DNA from: Microbacterium sp. W4I20
Lineage (GTDB): Bacteria; Actinomycetota; Actinomycetes; Actinomycetales; Microbacteriaceae
Assembly: GCF_030816505.1 (NCBI RefSeq)
Contig: NZ_JAUSYB010000001.1
Span: forward strand, 4,117,138 to 4,181,137
Direction of reading: 5' to 3'
Length of the DNA: 64,000 nt
Shown here: positions 7,926 to 16,111 of the stretch, piece after piece
How positions within the stretch are numbered: the first letter of the stretch is position 1
Layout: each line of letters opens with the position of its first letter
Program-made: the position numbers and the translations under genes
The notes under the pieces: generated by a model
Seen by the model: the letters and a program-made list of their open reading frames with translations, nothing else
Told to the model about the DNA's origin: nothing
Databases searched by the model: none

Positions 7926-8755
7926 GGCGTCTCCTTTGCGCGGGGGATGGTCACGAGCGCCTGCACCGGCAGATGATCCGAGGGCCACCCGCCGTGGAAT
8001 CGATGCGCGTTGATCGCCGCACGACGCACCTGCACGCCCGGGGAGACCAGGATCGCGTCGATCCGCTTGCCTCGTCGCGGCCGTCGGTATCCACCGTAGG
8101 TGCCCCATTCGGGGGAGAGGTGCGCCTCGGCCGCGGGCCACGCATCGGTCAGGACGCCGTCGTCGAGCAGTGCACGCCAGGGGGCGGAGGTGGGTCCGGC
8201 GTTGAAGTCTCCGAGCAGCATCGTCGGTGTTTCCTGCCCTCCGATCCGGGCGCGCAGCTCGTGCGCTGCCCGCAGGCGGGCCCGCGCCGAGAACACGTCG
8301 AGGTGGGTGTTGACGACCGTGAACTCCCGCGATGTCATCCGGTCGCGGAAGCGGGCGAACACGGCGACTCGGGGGATCACGTTTCCCCACGAGATCGACC
8401 CGGGTTCGTTCGGGCGGTCGGAGAGCGCGACCTGCCGCCAATCGCGCAACTCGAGCCGCGCGTCGTCGTAGAACACCGGGCATGCCTCACCGCGAGGGCC
8501 GGGCTGACGGCCGTGGCCGATGAAGCGGTAGCTCGAGCCGAGAGCGTCACGGATGGCGGCTGCCTGGTCGGGGAGCGCCTCCTGGGCGCCGAGGACGGTC
8601 GGATGCTCCTGGCGCAGCAGCGCCTCGAGACGCGGGCGGCGGACACTCCAGCGATCGGACGGCGGCCAGGTGAGAGCGTTCATCCGACGCCGCACGTTGT
8701 ACGTCATCACGTGCAGGTACGGCGGCGCGGCGGGCCCGAGGACGGCGGAGGTCAT
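7922..8755 (-). CDS. Endonuclease/exonuclease/phosphatase (EEP) family protein
   Basis: A 277-residue protein with all EEP fold motifs in order: MTYNVRR (about residue 17), GAQEALP (metal-binding Glu), VNTHLDV, LLGDFNAGP and SDHLPV near the C-terminus. The family covers nucleases and phosphodiesterases such as sphingomyelinases. No signal peptide is visible, so a cytosolic phosphodiesterase is likely; the substrate is unknown. It overlaps both neighbours by 4 nt, which shows a tightly coupled operon with the glycosyltransferase and the membrane protein. Confidence 0.82.
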   Translation of the reverse strand: MTSAVLGPAAPPYLHVMTYNVRRRMNALTWPPSDRWSVRRPRLEALLRQEHPTVLGAQEALPDQAAAIRDALGSSYRFIGHGRQPGPRGEACPVFYDDARLELRDWRQVALSDRPNEPGSISWGNVIPRVAVFARFRDRMTSREFTVVNTHLDVFSARARLRAAHELRARIGGQETPTMLLGDFNAGPTSAPWRALLDDGVLTDAWPAAEAHLSPEWGTYGGYRRPRRGKRIDAILVSPGVQVRRAAINAHRFHGGWPSDHLPVQALVTIPRAKETP

Positions 8756-9552
8756 CGGGCGACCTGCGCGGGTGTGGGCACGCCGAGGCGGTGGAGGATG
8801 CGACGCAGGGCGAGCCGTACCCAGCGCACAGGGGGGAAGTCCTCGGGCCAGTGCGCGATCACGGTGCGGAATCCGCGGGCGATCCGCCGCGTGAAGGCGT
8901 GGCCGCTCCGGAAGGGGCGCATCGAGATCCCCATCTCCGTTCGCGGCAGGCGGCGGATGCGGTGGCGCTCGCCGAAATGGAAAGCGAGGTCGAGGTCGTC
9001 GTGCCGTTCGGGGTCGTCGCGCTCGACGTCGGCGCGGATGTCGAGCCAGGCGGATCGGCGGAAGGCGAGGTTCGAACCGAACAGCGGAAGGTGGCCGAGT
9101 GTCGGCGCGCAGAGCAGGGCGTACGCGCCGAGATACGCGGTCGCCAGTGGGGTGCGCAGAGCGCGGGGCCCGTCGGTGAAGTAGGCGCCGCCGGTGAAGA
9201 CCGAGACCTGCGGATGCTGCTCGAAGGCCTCGACGACCCCGGCGATCCAGGTGTCGTCCGGCACGCCGTCGGCATCCAGGCGCAGGATCAGATCTCCGGA
9301 TGCCGCGTCGTATCCGCGCGCGCTCGCGGCCGGGACCCCGGGCTGCGCGCAGGGCACGACCGTGGCGCCGGCGTCTTCGGCGACCTTCGCCGATGCGTCG
9401 GTGGAGCCGTTGTCGACCACGATGATCTCATCGGGGGCGTGTGTCTGCCGGGCCAGCGCACGCAGGCAGCGGCGCAGGTGCTCGGCGTCGTCCTTCACCG
9501 GGATCACGACCGAGACGATGCGGGATGGTCCTGGGGGTGTGGCGCGCGGCAC
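8752..9552 (-). CDS. Family 2 glycosyltransferase
   Basis: A 266-residue GT-A protein with VSVVIPVKDD at the N-terminus, the nucleotide-sugar site VVDNGSTD, and LDADGVPDD, which carries the metal-binding DxD. It lacks long transmembrane helices, so it is probably soluble or peripheral and adds a sugar to a membrane or cell-wall acceptor. It starts at GTG 9552 behind GAGGAGAA and is the first gene of the operon with the EEP protein. Acceptor and donor cannot be named. Confidence 0.82.
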   Translation of the reverse strand: MPRATPPGPSRIVSVVIPVKDDAEHLRRCLRALARQTHAPDEIIVVDNGSTDASAKVAEDAGATVVPCAQPGVPAASARGYDAASGDLILRLDADGVPDDTWIAGVVEAFEQHPQVSVFTGGAYFTDGPRALRTPLATAYLGAYALLCAPTLGHLPLFGSNLAFRRSAWLDIRADVERDDPERHDDLDLAFHFGERHRIRRLPRTEMGISMRPFRSGHAFTRRIARGFRTVIAHWPEDFPPVRWVRLALRRILHRLGVPTPAQVAR

Positions 9553-9704
9553 GGGTTCTCCTCGACGGGTCGTCCTCGCAGGCTAAGCGATCGTGAGACG
9601 AGGATCGATGCGGTTGACAGCGGTCGTGAGGGTCGAGTACCGAGGGTCCGCCGCCTTGTGGATAACTTTCGAGGCGGTGGCGCGATTCTTGCGAGGATGC
9701 CGGG

Positions 9705-10904
9705 GTGAGTCATCCGTCTGTCCTCGTCGCCGAACGCGTGCGGTCACGTCTGCGGGCGGAGGGCATCGATCCGTCGGTCGATCCGGATGCGGCGCGACGC
9801 ATCACGCAGGCCGAGGTCCGGCGCCACGATGACTACGCTCTCGCTCGCGGCGAGGCGCTCATCGACGACGAAGCCGCCTGCGTGCGGGACGTGCTCGCGG
9901 CGGTCAGCGGCTTGGGGGTGCTGCAGCCGTTCCTCGACGATGCGGAGATCGAGGAGGTCTGGGTCAACGGCGACGGCCGTGTGCACGTGGCGCGGGGCGG
10001 TGCATCGGAGCGCACCTCGCTGCAGTTGACCGACGCGACGGTGCGCGATCTGGTGGAGCGGATGCTGCAGCCCACCGGACGCCGGGTCGACATCAGTCAG
10101 CCGTTCGTCGATGCCTCCCTGCCGGACGGCTCTCGACTGCATGTGGCGATCGCCGACGTCGTCCGCGGATCATGGGCCGTGAACATCCGCAAGTTCCTGC
10201 CCCGCTTCCGCACGCTCGACGCTTTGACGGCGCAGGGAGCGATGCCGGCGCATGTCAGCGAGATGCTCAGCGACGCGATGCAGGACGGACGCAGCGTGAT
10301 CGTCTCGGGCGCGACGCATGCCGGGAAGACCACGCTGCTGGGTGCCCTGCTCGCCGCCTGCGCGGACTCGCAGCGCGTCATCACGGTCGAGGAGACGTTC
10401 GAGCTCGCGGTCGAGGGGCCCGATATCGTCGCGCTGCAGGGACGCCAGGCGGGGCTCGAGGGGACGGGTGAGATCACGCTGCGGCGGCTGGTGAAGGAGG
10501 CCCTGCGGATGCGACCCGATCGACTCGTCGTCGGCGAGGTGCGCGACGCCGAGGCACTCGATCTGGTCCTGGCCCTCAACACCGGCGTCCCGGGTGCCGG
10601 GACCGTGCACGCCAACTCCGCCACCGAGGCGCTCGAGAAACTGAGCATCCTGCCCCTCCTCGCGGGCCGCAACATCGATCGGGCGTTCATCGCGCCGGCG
10701 CTCGCCGCGGCGATCGATCTCGTCGTGCACTGCACGCGGGACAGCAGTGGGCAGCGACACGTGCAGGAGATCATCGCGCCGACGGGAGAGGTGGTCGACG
10801 GTCGCGTCCTGGCGACCACGATCTACCAGGCTGCGCCGATGCGCCGCATGACGGCACGCTCTGCTTTCTCCGAAGGATCGCAGCCCGTCGGGGTCGCGTC
10901 GTGA
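9705..10904 (+). CDS. tadA: TadA/CpaF-type secretion ATPase
   Basis: A 399-residue type II/IV secretion ATPase. The Walker A motif is GATHAGKT (202-209), followed by an Asp-box region VEETFEL (about 228), Walker B RLVVGEVRD (273-281) and a His box GTVHAN (299-304). The N-terminal domain (40-150) is the usual CpaF all-beta part. It should power assembly of a Tad/Flp-type pilus or pseudopilus from the cytoplasmic face. It starts at GTG and is the first gene of a seven-gene cluster, coupled to tadB by a GTGA overlap. Confidence 0.92.
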   Translation: MSHPSVLVAERVRSRLRAEGIDPSVDPDAARRITQAEVRRHDDYALARGEALIDDEAACVRDVLAAVSGLGVLQPFLDDAEIEEVWVNGDGRVHVARGGASERTSLQLTDATVRDLVERMLQPTGRRVDISQPFVDASLPDGSRLHVAIADVVRGSWAVNIRKFLPRFRTLDALTAQGAMPAHVSEMLSDAMQDGRSVIVSGATHAGKTTLLGALLAACADSQRVITVEETFELAVEGPDIVALQGRQAGLEGTGEITLRRLVKEALRMRPDRLVVGEVRDAEALDLVLALNTGVPGAGTVHANSATEALEKLSILPLLAGRNIDRAFIAPALAAAIDLVVHCTRDSSGQRHVQEIIAPTGEVVDGRVLATTIYQAAPMRRMTARSAFSEGSQPVGVAS

Positions 10905-11758
10905 CGGTGCTGATCGGCGCCGTGCTCGCCGCCGGCTTCCTGCTGTGCCTGTCGCCCTGGATGTGGCCTCCTCGCGAGCAGGAGGCGTCGACGGCGAGGC
11001 CGGGGCGCCTCGCCCGACTGATCGAAGAGGCCGGGGTCAACTCTGTCTCGCCGCGGACGGTGACGGTCGTGATGCTCGCGGCCGGTCTCGTCGCTGCATC
11101 CGCCGTGTGGCTTGTGGCGGGTATCGCCGTGCTGGCTGCGCTGGCCGGTCTGGCGGCGTCGACGGCCCCGGTGATGTTCCTGCGCGGGCGGAGGATGCGC
11201 CTGCGGCGCTTGCGTCGACAGCTCTGGCCGGACGTGTGCGACCTGCTCATCGCGTCGATCAGAGTGGGCCTGTCGCTGCCCGATGCGGTGGCGAGCCTGG
11301 CGGAGTCGTCGCCGCCCATGCTGCGGCCAGCATTCGCCGTGTTCGCACGAGACCTTCGTGCCACGGGGCGGTTCGAAACCAGCCTCGACAGGTTGAAGGC
11401 GTCGCTGGCCGATCCGATCGGCGATCGGATCGCCGAAACCCTGCGCATGGCGCGTCAGGTGGGTGGCACCGAGCTGATCAGCGTCCTTCGGGCGCTGTCG
11501 TCCTCCGTGCGTGCGGATGCCGCGCTGCGCGGTGAGGTGGAGGCGCGGCAGTCCTGGATCCGCGGAGCGGCGGTTCTCGGTGCGGTCGCCCCGTGGGTGG
11601 TGCTCGGGTTGCTGGTGATGCGACCAGAGGGAGCCTCGGCGTACGGCACGCCCGAAGGCATCGCCGTGATCTGCATCGGCGCTGCGGTGTCGGTGATCGC
11701 CTTCCGCATCATGGTCAGGATCGGTCGACTCCCCGAGCCGCGGCGGTGGTTCGGATGA
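10901..11758 (+). CDS. tadB: TadB-like inner membrane platform protein
   Basis: A 285-residue type II secretion F-domain protein. Transmembrane segments lie near residues 2-15, 45-85 and at the C-terminus (about 215-275). The cytoplasmic F domain contains LWPDVCDLLIASIRVGLSLPDAVASL. It forms the membrane platform with TadC on which the ATPase acts. It overlaps tadA and tadC by 4 nt each. Confidence 0.85.
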   Translation: MTVLIGAVLAAGFLLCLSPWMWPPREQEASTARPGRLARLIEEAGVNSVSPRTVTVVMLAAGLVAASAVWLVAGIAVLAALAGLAASTAPVMFLRGRRMRLRRLRRQLWPDVCDLLIASIRVGLSLPDAVASLAESSPPMLRPAFAVFARDLRATGRFETSLDRLKASLADPIGDRIAETLRMARQVGGTELISVLRALSSSVRADAALRGEVEARQSWIRGAAVLGAVAPWVVLGLLVMRPEGASAYGTPEGIAVICIGAAVSVIAFRIMVRIGRLPEPRRWFG

Positions 11759-12693
11759 ACGCGGTCTCGGCACTCGCGAGCTCCCTCTTGATCGGTGGCT
11801 CGTTCGCGGCGGGTCTCCTCAGCCTTCTGGCGACCCTTCCTCGGTGGCGGGCCGCATCGCTGACTGTGCGGATCGCACCATACGTGCGTGACGTGGTGCC
11901 CGATGAGAGGATGCCGCGCGGCCTGCTTCCTGCGGCCGGGATGCTTCCGGCGGGCGGTCGCAGCCTGTGGGACCGGGCGCGAAGCGCGTTCGAGCGGATG
12001 CTCGGCGGAGGCGAAGTGCTCAGGCAGCGTCTCGCGCAGGCGGGATCCATCACCGATCCGATCGCCTTTCGCGGACGCCGGTTGGGGTGGCTGCTCGGCG
12101 GGATCGGGGCGGGCGCGACGGCGGTCATCGCGCTGGCGATCGCCGGAAGGCTGTCGCTGCCGGTCGCGGTGATCCCGGTCCTCACCGGTGCGACTGCGGC
12201 CGTGGCGTACGACATGCAGCTCTCCGCGAGAGCCAAGGCGCGGCGGGCGCGGCTCACCGACGAACTCCCGACGACGCTGGAGTTCCTCGCGCTGTGCTTG
12301 TCGGCTGGGGAGGGGTTCCTCGACGCGCTGCGACGGGTCGCAGCCGTCGGCTCGGGCGAGCTGACGGCGGAACTACGTCGCGTGGTGCTCGCCGTGGGGA
12401 CGGGTTCACCACTCGCGGATGCTCTCAGCGAGATGTCGGGCCGGCTGCAGCTCCCGGCGCTCTCGCGTGCCGTCGACCAGGTCATCGCCGCGCTCGAGCA
12501 CGGCGCCCCGCTGGCCGGCGTGCTGCACGCGCAGGCGGGAGACGCCCGCGAGGACGAGAAGCGCACGCTCATCGAACAGGCAGGGCGCAAGGAGATCCTG
12601 ATGCTCCTCCCGCTCGTGTTCCTCATCCTGCCGCTGTCCGTGCTGTTCGCGATCTACCCGGGCCTGTTCATCCTCCGGCTCGGCATCGGCTGA
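11755..12693 (+). CDS. tadC: TadC-like inner membrane platform protein
   Basis: A 312-residue second F-domain protein: N-terminal helix (residues 8-25), two central helices (about 105-155), an F domain with LPTTLEFLALCLSAGEGFLDALRRV, and a C-terminal helix ending MLLPLVFLILPLSVLFAIYPG. The start ATG 11755 (ATGA overlap with tadB) is preferred to longer in-frame starts inside tadB. Partner of TadB in the pilus assembly platform. Confidence 0.85.
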   Translation: MNAVSALASSLLIGGSFAAGLLSLLATLPRWRAASLTVRIAPYVRDVVPDERMPRGLLPAAGMLPAGGRSLWDRARSAFERMLGGGEVLRQRLAQAGSITDPIAFRGRRLGWLLGGIGAGATAVIALAIAGRLSLPVAVIPVLTGATAAVAYDMQLSARAKARRARLTDELPTTLEFLALCLSAGEGFLDALRRVAAVGSGELTAELRRVVLAVGTGSPLADALSEMSGRLQLPALSRAVDQVIAALEHGAPLAGVLHAQAGDAREDEKRTLIEQAGRKEILMLLPLVFLILPLSVLFAIYPGLFILRLGIG

Positions 12694-12714
12694 CCACCTC
12701 ACGAAAGGGACACC

Positions 12715-12921
12715 ATGACCACAGACATACAGGATCGACGACTCTCACGACGCGCATCCGAGCGCGCTCGCTCCTTCCTCGAGGACGAGCGCGGCGATGT
12801 GCCGGGCTGGGTGCTCGTGACTTTGATGACGGCGGGTCTCGTGGTGCTCATCTGGGCTGTCGCCGGACCCGCCCTGACGGCGCTGTTCGAGCAGGCGATC
12901 CAGCGGGTGTCCGGTCTCTGA
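12715..12921 (+). CDS. Flp pilin-like small protein
   Basis: A 68-residue protein with a charged N-terminal half (about 1-30) followed by one hydrophobic helix (GWVLVTLMTAGLVVLIWAVAG) and a short tail. Size, position between tadC and the TadE-like genes, and architecture fit the pilin subunit of a Tad system. The processing region reads EDERGDVPGW rather than the classical G|xxxxE of Flp, so cleavage by a prepilin peptidase is not certain. It has an RBS (GAAAGGGAC) before the ATG. Confidence 0.7.
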   Translation: MTTDIQDRRLSRRASERARSFLEDERGDVPGWVLVTLMTAGLVVLIWAVAGPALTALFEQAIQRVSGL

Positions 12922-12922
12922 G

Positions 12923-13324
12923 ATGCGCTCGCTCCGTGCGCTCGGCGACGAGAGGGGGTCGAGTCCGGTCGAGTTCGTGCTCGTGGGCACCCTGCTCACG
13001 GTGCTCACCCTCGCCGTGCTGCAGCTCGCGCTCGCCGTATACGTCCGAAACGTCGTGCACGACGCGGCGGTGGAAGGTGCCTATCACGCGGCTCTCGCCG
13101 ACACGACGCTCGAAGAGGGCGCGGAGCGCACGCGCACCGTGATCACCCAAGCCATCGGCGCTGCGTACGCGGGAGACATCTCGGTGGGTGAGTCGGAGTC
13201 GCTCGGACACGAGACCGTCGACATGCGCATCCGGACGTCACTCCCGGTGGTGGGGCTGATCGGGATTCCCCACGCATTGGAGGTGGAGGCGCATGCGCCG
13301 GTGGAGAGCCTGGGGGAGGAATGA
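12923..13324 (+). CDS. TadE-like minor pseudopilin
   Basis: A 133-residue protein with the TadE signature near the N-terminus (DERGSSPVEFVLVGTLLTVL): a short charged leader, then Glu at about position 17 and one transmembrane helix, followed by an exported domain. TadE-type proteins act as minor pilins. It starts 1 nt after the pilin-like gene and overlaps the next TadE-like gene by 32 nt. Confidence 0.8.
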   Translation: MRSLRALGDERGSSPVEFVLVGTLLTVLTLAVLQLALAVYVRNVVHDAAVEGAYHAALADTTLEEGAERTRTVITQAIGAAYAGDISVGESESLGHETVDMRIRTSLPVVGLIGIPHALEVEAHAPVESLGEE

Positions 13325-13748
13325 CGACGGCTCTGCAGCACTCGAGTTCATCACGGTCGGCGTCATCCTGCTCGTGCCGTTGATCTACCTCGTAATCGCA
13401 CTGGGCACGATCCAGGAGCAGACGCTCGGCGCAGAGGCGGCGGCCCGCCACACAGCTCGGGCGATCGCGATGGCGTCCGACGTGGACACCGCGGCCGCGC
13501 GCGGCGAGGCCGTGCTCGACGGCATCATCGACGAGTACGGTCTCGACCCCGATGCCGTCGACCTCTCCCTCTCGTGCACGCCCGCCGGCGTCGAATGCCC
13601 GTCTGCCGGTGCGACGCTCATCGTGACGGTCATCGCCCGTGTGCGGATGCCGCTGGTGCCGCCGGTGCTCGGCCTCGATCGGGCAGCCTCTGTCGAGGTG
13701 CAGGCCACCGCGGCGCAGAAGGTCTCCCGGACGTGGGGCAGCGAGTGA
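13293..13748 (+). CDS. Second TadE-like minor pseudopilin
   Basis: A 151-residue protein with the same architecture as its neighbour (NDDGSAALEFITVGVILLVPL at the N-terminus, one helix, exported domain). The start at 13293 lies inside the previous gene, giving a 32-nt overlap, but it is supported by a GGAGG 7-8 nt upstream and by the need for the charged leader. Two Cys in SCTPAGVEC may form a disulfide. Probably a TadF-like partner. Confidence 0.78.
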   Translation: MRRWRAWGRNDDGSAALEFITVGVILLVPLIYLVIALGTIQEQTLGAEAAARHTARAIAMASDVDTAAARGEAVLDGIIDEYGLDPDAVDLSLSCTPAGVECPSAGATLIVTVIARVRMPLVPPVLGLDRAASVEVQATAAQKVSRTWGSE

Positions 13749-14188
13749 GCGGCGGGGGGACGATCGGCGACGACGGAGAGCTGACGGATGCGGAGGAGGG
13801 GAGCGTGCTGCTCCTCGCCCTCGGCTACGTTCTTCTCGCGCTCGCGTTGATCTTCGTCTGCGTCTGCGCCACAGATCTCTACATCGCGCAGAAGCGTCTC
13901 GATGCCCTCGCCGACTCGGCCGCGCTCGCCGGAGCCGATGGCTTCACCCTCCAGGTCGACGGCGACGAGGTGCGCGCCGAGCTGACGGATGCCGGCGTGC
14001 GAGAACAGGCTGCGGCCCTGGTCGCGGCTCTGCCCGGCGACGCGGAACTCATCGCCGCCAGCACGCCGGACGGCGTCTCGGCCCGAGTGACAGTCACGGC
14101 TTCGTGGCGCCCGCCGCTGTTCTCGCCCTTCGTTCCCGAGGGCGTCGAACTGGAGTCGACCGCGACCAGTCGCACGGCTCTCGAATAA
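13745..14188 (+). CDS. TadG-like / Rv3654c-like secretion-neighbourhood protein
   Basis: A 147-residue protein with an acidic leader (ELTDAEEGS), one transmembrane helix (VLLLALGYVLLALALIFVCVCATDL) and the repeat-prone KRLDALADSAALAGADG stretch typical of TadG/TadE-like proteins. It starts at GTG 13745 with a 4-nt overlap; a longer frame exists but would run through the preceding gene. Last gene of the Tad cluster. A weak hairpin (CGGCTC/GAGCCG arms at 14175-14196) spans its stop and may end transcription against the convergent NUDIX gene. Confidence 0.72.
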   Translation: MSGGGTIGDDGELTDAEEGSVLLLALGYVLLALALIFVCVCATDLYIAQKRLDALADSAALAGADGFTLQVDGDEVRAELTDAGVREQAAALVAALPGDAELIAASTPDGVSARVTVTASWRPPLFSPFVPEGVELESTATSRTALE

Positions 14189-14201
14189 CCGAGCCGCCGA
14201 C

Positions 14202-14762
14202 TCAGCGCTGCGCCCGCAACCGTTCCAGCAACCCCGCCAACCGCGGCTTCAACTGCTCCGGAACCTCCGCGGGTAGCGCATCGACCGGCCACCACCGCAC
14301 GTCCTCGGACTCGTCGCTCACCGTCAGGGCGAGCTCGGGGTCGACGATCACGGCGATCCCGATGTCGTAGTGCGAGGCGCAGCGGCCGAACCGGGTCGAG
14401 AGCCCGTGGTGATCGAGGTCATAGGCGAGGGCGCCGACCGGGGGAGCAGCGTCGATCCCGGTCTCCTCGCGCAGCTCTCGGAGTGCCGCGGCGACGACGG
14501 ACTCGTCGCCCTCCTCCGCATGCCCTCCTGGCTGCACCCAGAATCGGCCCTTGCCGTGGAAGACGAGCAGGGTCTGCGTGAGGGTCTCGTCGAACACGAC
14601 GCACGACGCGGTGGCGTGATCGGGCCCGGAATCCCGCCAGACTGCGCCGGATTCATCCGGGAAGAACGACGCGAAGTCCTCCTGCGCCGCGCGGTCCCGC
14701 GCCGACAGGGGCGCGAACTCGGCGACGAGTCGATGGACGTCGGCGGCCAGCATCCGGCTCAT
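14202..14762 (-). CDS. NUDIX hydrolase
   Basis: A 186-residue protein with a complete NUDIX box, GHAEEGDESVVAAALRELRE followed by ETG (metal-binding Glu residues). It hydrolyses a nucleoside diphosphate linked to another moiety; the exact substrate is unknown. The start ATG 14762 has the RBS GGAGGAGGA and overlaps the MFS gene by ATGA, so this is the second gene of a two-gene operon. The frame stays open far upstream through the MFS gene, but that part is a shadow of the MFS frame. Confidence 0.88.
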   Translation of the reverse strand: MSRMLAADVHRLVAEFAPLSARDRAAQEDFASFFPDESGAVWRDSGPDHATASCVVFDETLTQTLLVFHGKGRFWVQPGGHAEEGDESVVAAALRELREETGIDAAPPVGALAYDLDHHGLSTRFGRCASHYDIGIAVIVDPELALTVSDESEDVRWWPVDALPAEVPEQLKPRLAGLLERLRAQR

Positions 14763-16030
14763 TCCTCCTCCTGCGGTTCTGGACGTGTCCGCGGCACGAA
14801 CCGCGGAATCCAGCGGAGGAACCCAGCCGCACCGACCAGGCCGATCACGCCCATCGCCGCGGCCGCGAACGACAGCGACGCGACGGCCGTGATCGCCGAG
14901 ACCAGCAGCGGAGCCATGGCGCCACCGGCATCCGTCAGGGTTCGCCACGATCCGAGGAATGCGGCCGGCTCCCGCTTCGGAGCGACATCCGCTCCGAGGG
15001 TGAGCAGGATGCCGCTGGACAGGCCGTTCCCCACTCCCAGCACCGCGGCGAACATGCCGAACCAGAGCACCGACGCGTCGAGGTCGTGCGTGAACGACAG
15101 AGCGAGGAACGCCGCCCCCATCAGGAGCATGGCGGGCATGGCCGCCCACAACCGCCCGAACCGGTCCATCACCTGGCCGCTCGCGTAGAAGAGCGCGAAG
15201 TCGATGGCGCCCGAGACACCGACGACGAGGGCGATGGTCGAAGCATCCAACCCCAGGGACAGCCCCCACAGGGGAAGGACCACCTGACGCGCAGACCGCA
15301 GGGCCGACAACGAGGCCGCCGCCAGCCCGAGACGACCGAGCACCGCCCGCTGCCGCCACATCGTCTGGAAGATGCCGGCCCGCTCGATCGTCGGGATCGA
15401 GCCGCTGACCGCCTCGCCGGAATCCTCCGCGTAGCGCACGTGCGTGATCGCCGGGATCGTCTTCTCCGGGTCGGGGCCCAACAGCACCAGCAGCACCATG
15501 ACGATCAGGCATCCGAGGAAGAACCAGATCGCCGCCTGCTCGCTGCCGAAGAGCTGCAGCAGGCCGGCGGCCACGAACGGACCGATGAAGATGCCCAGCC
15601 GGAAGCTCCCGCCCAGCAGCGACAGCGACCGCGCCCGGAACGCGACCGGCACGCGGGTCGTCATGAAGGAGTGCCGCGCGAGTCCGAAGGCCGCCGCGCA
15701 CATGCCCAGCAGGAAGACGGATGCCGCGAGCACACCGAGTGACGGTGCGAGCACCATCCCCACGGCGGCGCCGATCGCGATCACGCCGGCGATCACCATC
15801 GTGTAGCGCTCACCGATGCGGCCGACGGCCCAGCCCGCGGGCAGGTTGCCGCACAGCTGTCCGACGACCAGCGCCGAGGCGACCAGCGCGGCGAAGGCGA
15901 CATCCGCACCCATCGACGCGGCCAGGATCGGGATGAGCGGGATGACGGCGCCCTCGCCGAGCGAGAAGAGAATGGTCGGCAGGTACACCATCGGTCCGAA
16001 CTGCCGGAGGACCGTCGACGCACTGCTCAC
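14759..16030 (-). CDS. MFS transporter
   Basis: A 423-residue protein with about 12 transmembrane helices and the MFS loop GWAVGRIGERY between helices 2 and 3. It is probably a proton-driven drug or metabolite exporter; the substrate is unknown. A GTG start at 16030 lies 6 nt after TAGCGT on the minus strand. It is divergent from prfB and co-transcribed with the NUDIX gene. Confidence 0.87.
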   Translation of the reverse strand: MSSASTVLRQFGPMVYLPTILFSLGEGAVIPLIPILAASMGADVAFAALVASALVVGQLCGNLPAGWAVGRIGERYTMVIAGVIAIGAAVGMVLAPSLGVLAASVFLLGMCAAAFGLARHSFMTTRVPVAFRARSLSLLGGSFRLGIFIGPFVAAGLLQLFGSEQAAIWFFLGCLIVMVLLVLLGPDPEKTIPAITHVRYAEDSGEAVSGSIPTIERAGIFQTMWRQRAVLGRLGLAAASLSALRSARQVVLPLWGLSLGLDASTIALVVGVSGAIDFALFYASGQVMDRFGRLWAAMPAMLLMGAAFLALSFTHDLDASVLWFGMFAAVLGVGNGLSSGILLTLGADVAPKREPAAFLGSWRTLTDAGGAMAPLLVSAITAVASLSFAAAAMGVIGLVGAAGFLRWIPRFVPRTRPEPQEEE

Positions 16031-16036
16031 GCTTTC

Positions 16037-16042
16037 ACGCTA
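16037..16042 (-). promoter_or_regulatory. -10 box (TAGCGT), leaderless promoter of the MFS gene
   Basis: On the minus strand TAGCGT ends 6 nt before the GTG start, so the mRNA would begin at the start codon. Confidence 0.5.
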
Positions 16043-16097
16043 CTCCCGTCCCAGAGTGACTGCAGACGAGCCGTCCCCGCGCGGGCAGGTGGCACGT

Positions 16098-16103
16098 TAG
16101 GCT
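16098..16103 (+). promoter_or_regulatory. -10 box (TAGGCT) of prfB
   Basis: TAGGCT ends 8 nt before the prfB ATG, predicting a leaderless transcript. No clear TTGACA-like -35 is present. Confidence 0.5.
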
Positions 16104-16111
16104 GAGGTGTC

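Noticed and set aside
14202..15701. A single 499-residue protein ending in NUDIX
   Set aside because: Only the last 186 residues look like protein. The rest is the MFS gene read out of frame, and a good RBS marks ATG 14762.
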